DNA of 64,000 nt from Pontibacterium sp049603715. Its GTDB lineage: Bacteria > Pseudomonadota > Gammaproteobacteria > Pseudomonadales > Balneatricaceae. The position numbers and the translations under genes were made by a program. The notes beneath the pieces are model-generated. The model had not been told where the DNA came from. It ran no database searches and was given only the letters and a program-made list of their open reading frames with translations. Positions 63,239-64,000 of this stretch are shown piece after piece. Within the stretch, counting starts at the first letter, position 1; each line of letters begins with the position of its first letter. Location: NCBI GenBank assembly GCA_049603715.1, contig JBMYSW010000004.1, positions 121,191-185,190 of the forward strand. Reading direction: 5' to 3'.

Positions 63239-63535
63239 ATGGAAAACACTACGCTGATTGGGTTGTTCGCCGCAGTACTCACAACATCTGCTTTTGTACC
63301 TCAAGTACTGCAGATTCTACGGACAGGCAACGTGGATGGAATTTCACTTCAAATGTACAGTATCTTTACTGTAGGTGTGGCACTTTGGCTAACGTACGGC
63401 ATTATTGTAAAAGATGTGCCTATGCTATTAGCTAACTTGGTCACCTTTATTCTTGCTTCTATTGTGCTTGGGTTAACTGTTTACAAGCGCTTTCAACAAG
63501 CAAAAATGTATGGTCCGCCTCGTTATTGCAAATGA
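63239..63535 (+). CDS. SemiSWEET sugar transporter (PQ-loop)
   Basis: A 98-residue protein with three membrane helices. FVPQVLQILRTGNVDGISLQMY (split at residues 21-42) contains the PQ motif and the conserved substrate region, and WLTYGIIVKD is typical of SemiSWEET. Such proteins form dimers that move glucose or sucrose by alternating access. It stands alone, just before an IS110-type remnant. The start is uncontested. Confidence 0.93.
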   Translation: MENTTLIGLFAAVLTTSAFVPQVLQILRTGNVDGISLQMYSIFTVGVALWLTYGIIVKDVPMLLANLVTFILASIVLGLTVYKRFQQAKMYGPPRYCK

Positions 63536-63728
63536 TATTTCCGATAACGAGGTTGGTTTGCGCTAATGTATTCGGAGTCGTTATTAGGGCTTACCCTCGC
63601 TCCACGATGAGATCCGCGCTAGATTGTCCTCAAAAAGCCCATAGCAATTAAATGCTGTTTTTTGTGTCAGGTCTTCAATCTAGTGGTCTGACCGTTGTGT
63701 CATCTTCTTTATCATCTGCAAACTCGGG

Positions 63729-64000
63729 TTAAACTCGTACTTCAAACGCTTGGCCTCGACTTAATACCGACCAAGCAATGCGCGCCAGCTTATTGGCTAA
63801 CGCAACTACTGCCACATTAAATGGCTTTCGTGCCCTGAGTGCTAATACCCATTCACCGAACTTCGTTTCTGCTCTGTCGAGCCTCGACATCATCGCTCGC
63901 GCACCATGGATAAATAAGGTGTGTAGCGCTGTATCCCTCGTTTACTGATCCCCAGTAACATCGCCTTCCCACCGGTTGAATGTTGATGAGCTACCAGCCC
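63729..64000 (-). pseudogene. IS110-family transposase, frameshifted, partial
   Basis: Read on the minus strand from the window edge, the sequence encodes LVAHQHSTGGKAMLLGISKRG. A missing base in a G-run near 63935-63937 shifts the frame; in the second frame it continues DTALHTLFIHGARAMM and ends EVRV at a stop at 63729. These are the C-terminal Transposase_20 motifs of IS110-family recombinases (Ser/Gly-rich STGGK, then GISKRGD and HGAR). The N-terminal RuvC-like part lies outside the window. The frameshift, if real, inactivates this copy. Confidence 0.85.

Noticed and set aside
63110..63304. 64-codon minus-strand frame near SemiSWEET
   Set aside because: Overlaps the SemiSWEET start on the opposite strand and has no start signals.

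Overview
The window looks like chromosome from a marine gammaproteobacterium, at the Pseudomonas/Oceanospirillales/Cellvibrionales level. The evidence is the block rpoN-hpf-ptsN-rapZ-npr, the lptCAB and mlaFEDCB clusters, murA-hisG-hisD, mreBCD-maf-rng-yhdP and gatCAB, in an order that from memory resembles the Pseudomonas aeruginosa chromosome. B12 import under a cobalamin riboswitch, an AcuI-type acryloyl-CoA reductase and a SemiSWEET carrier fit a marine heterotroph. The genus cannot be fixed from sequence alone.

Region by region. 1-5.7 kb: thpR, a membrane-anchored coiled-coil protein, groEL and groES with a clear sigma-32 promoter, fxsA and a FabG-like dehydrogenase. 5.7-13.2 kb: an outer-membrane barrel gene behind a structured leader, then a tight six-gene operon on the minus strand (12767 to 7113). 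The operon encodes a FAD/BFD-[2Fe-2S]/membrane di-heme fusion, an 11-heme-motif cytochrome c, a Tll0287-like heme lipoprotein, a monoheme cytochrome c lipoprotein, a truncated globin and a ferredoxin-type flavin reductase. It has a sigma-54-type promoter. This is the least conventional part of the window and the best candidate for an undescribed system. 13.2-16.5 kb: ampG, yajQ and panE.

16.5-21.3 kb: the cobalamin module (riboswitch, btuB, PduO-type adenosyltransferase, a YggC-like P-loop kinase, a small secreted twin-CX3C protein and btuF). 21.4-25.5 kb: acuI/yhdH, zapG, a NIF3-family gene and a DegS/AlgW protease. 25.5-54.2 kb: a conserved cell-envelope and housekeeping core. It holds hisD-hisG-murA-ibaG-mlaBCDEF on the minus strand, kdsD-kdsC-lptC-lptA-lptB-rpoN-hpf-ptsN-rapZ-npr-mgtE-darP on the plus strand, yhdP-rng-maf-mreD-mreC-mreB on the minus strand and gatC-gatA-gatB on the plus strand.

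54.2-64 kb: more variable content. It holds a GNAT protein, a Fur-boxed bfd divergent from two bacterioferritin genes with complementary active sites, a GGDEF/EAL protein, a LuxR-type regulator without a synthase, two convergent paralogous porins, a SemiSWEET carrier and, at the right edge, a frameshifted IS110-family transposase running off the window.

Many genes act together. Mla, Lpt, Kds, MurA, MreBCD, YhdP and AmpG all build or recycle the envelope. RpoN, PtsN, NPr and RapZ form the nitrogen-PTS regulatory set. Bfd and the two Bfr subunits form an iron store. No tRNA, rRNA, CRISPR array or intact prophage was seen.
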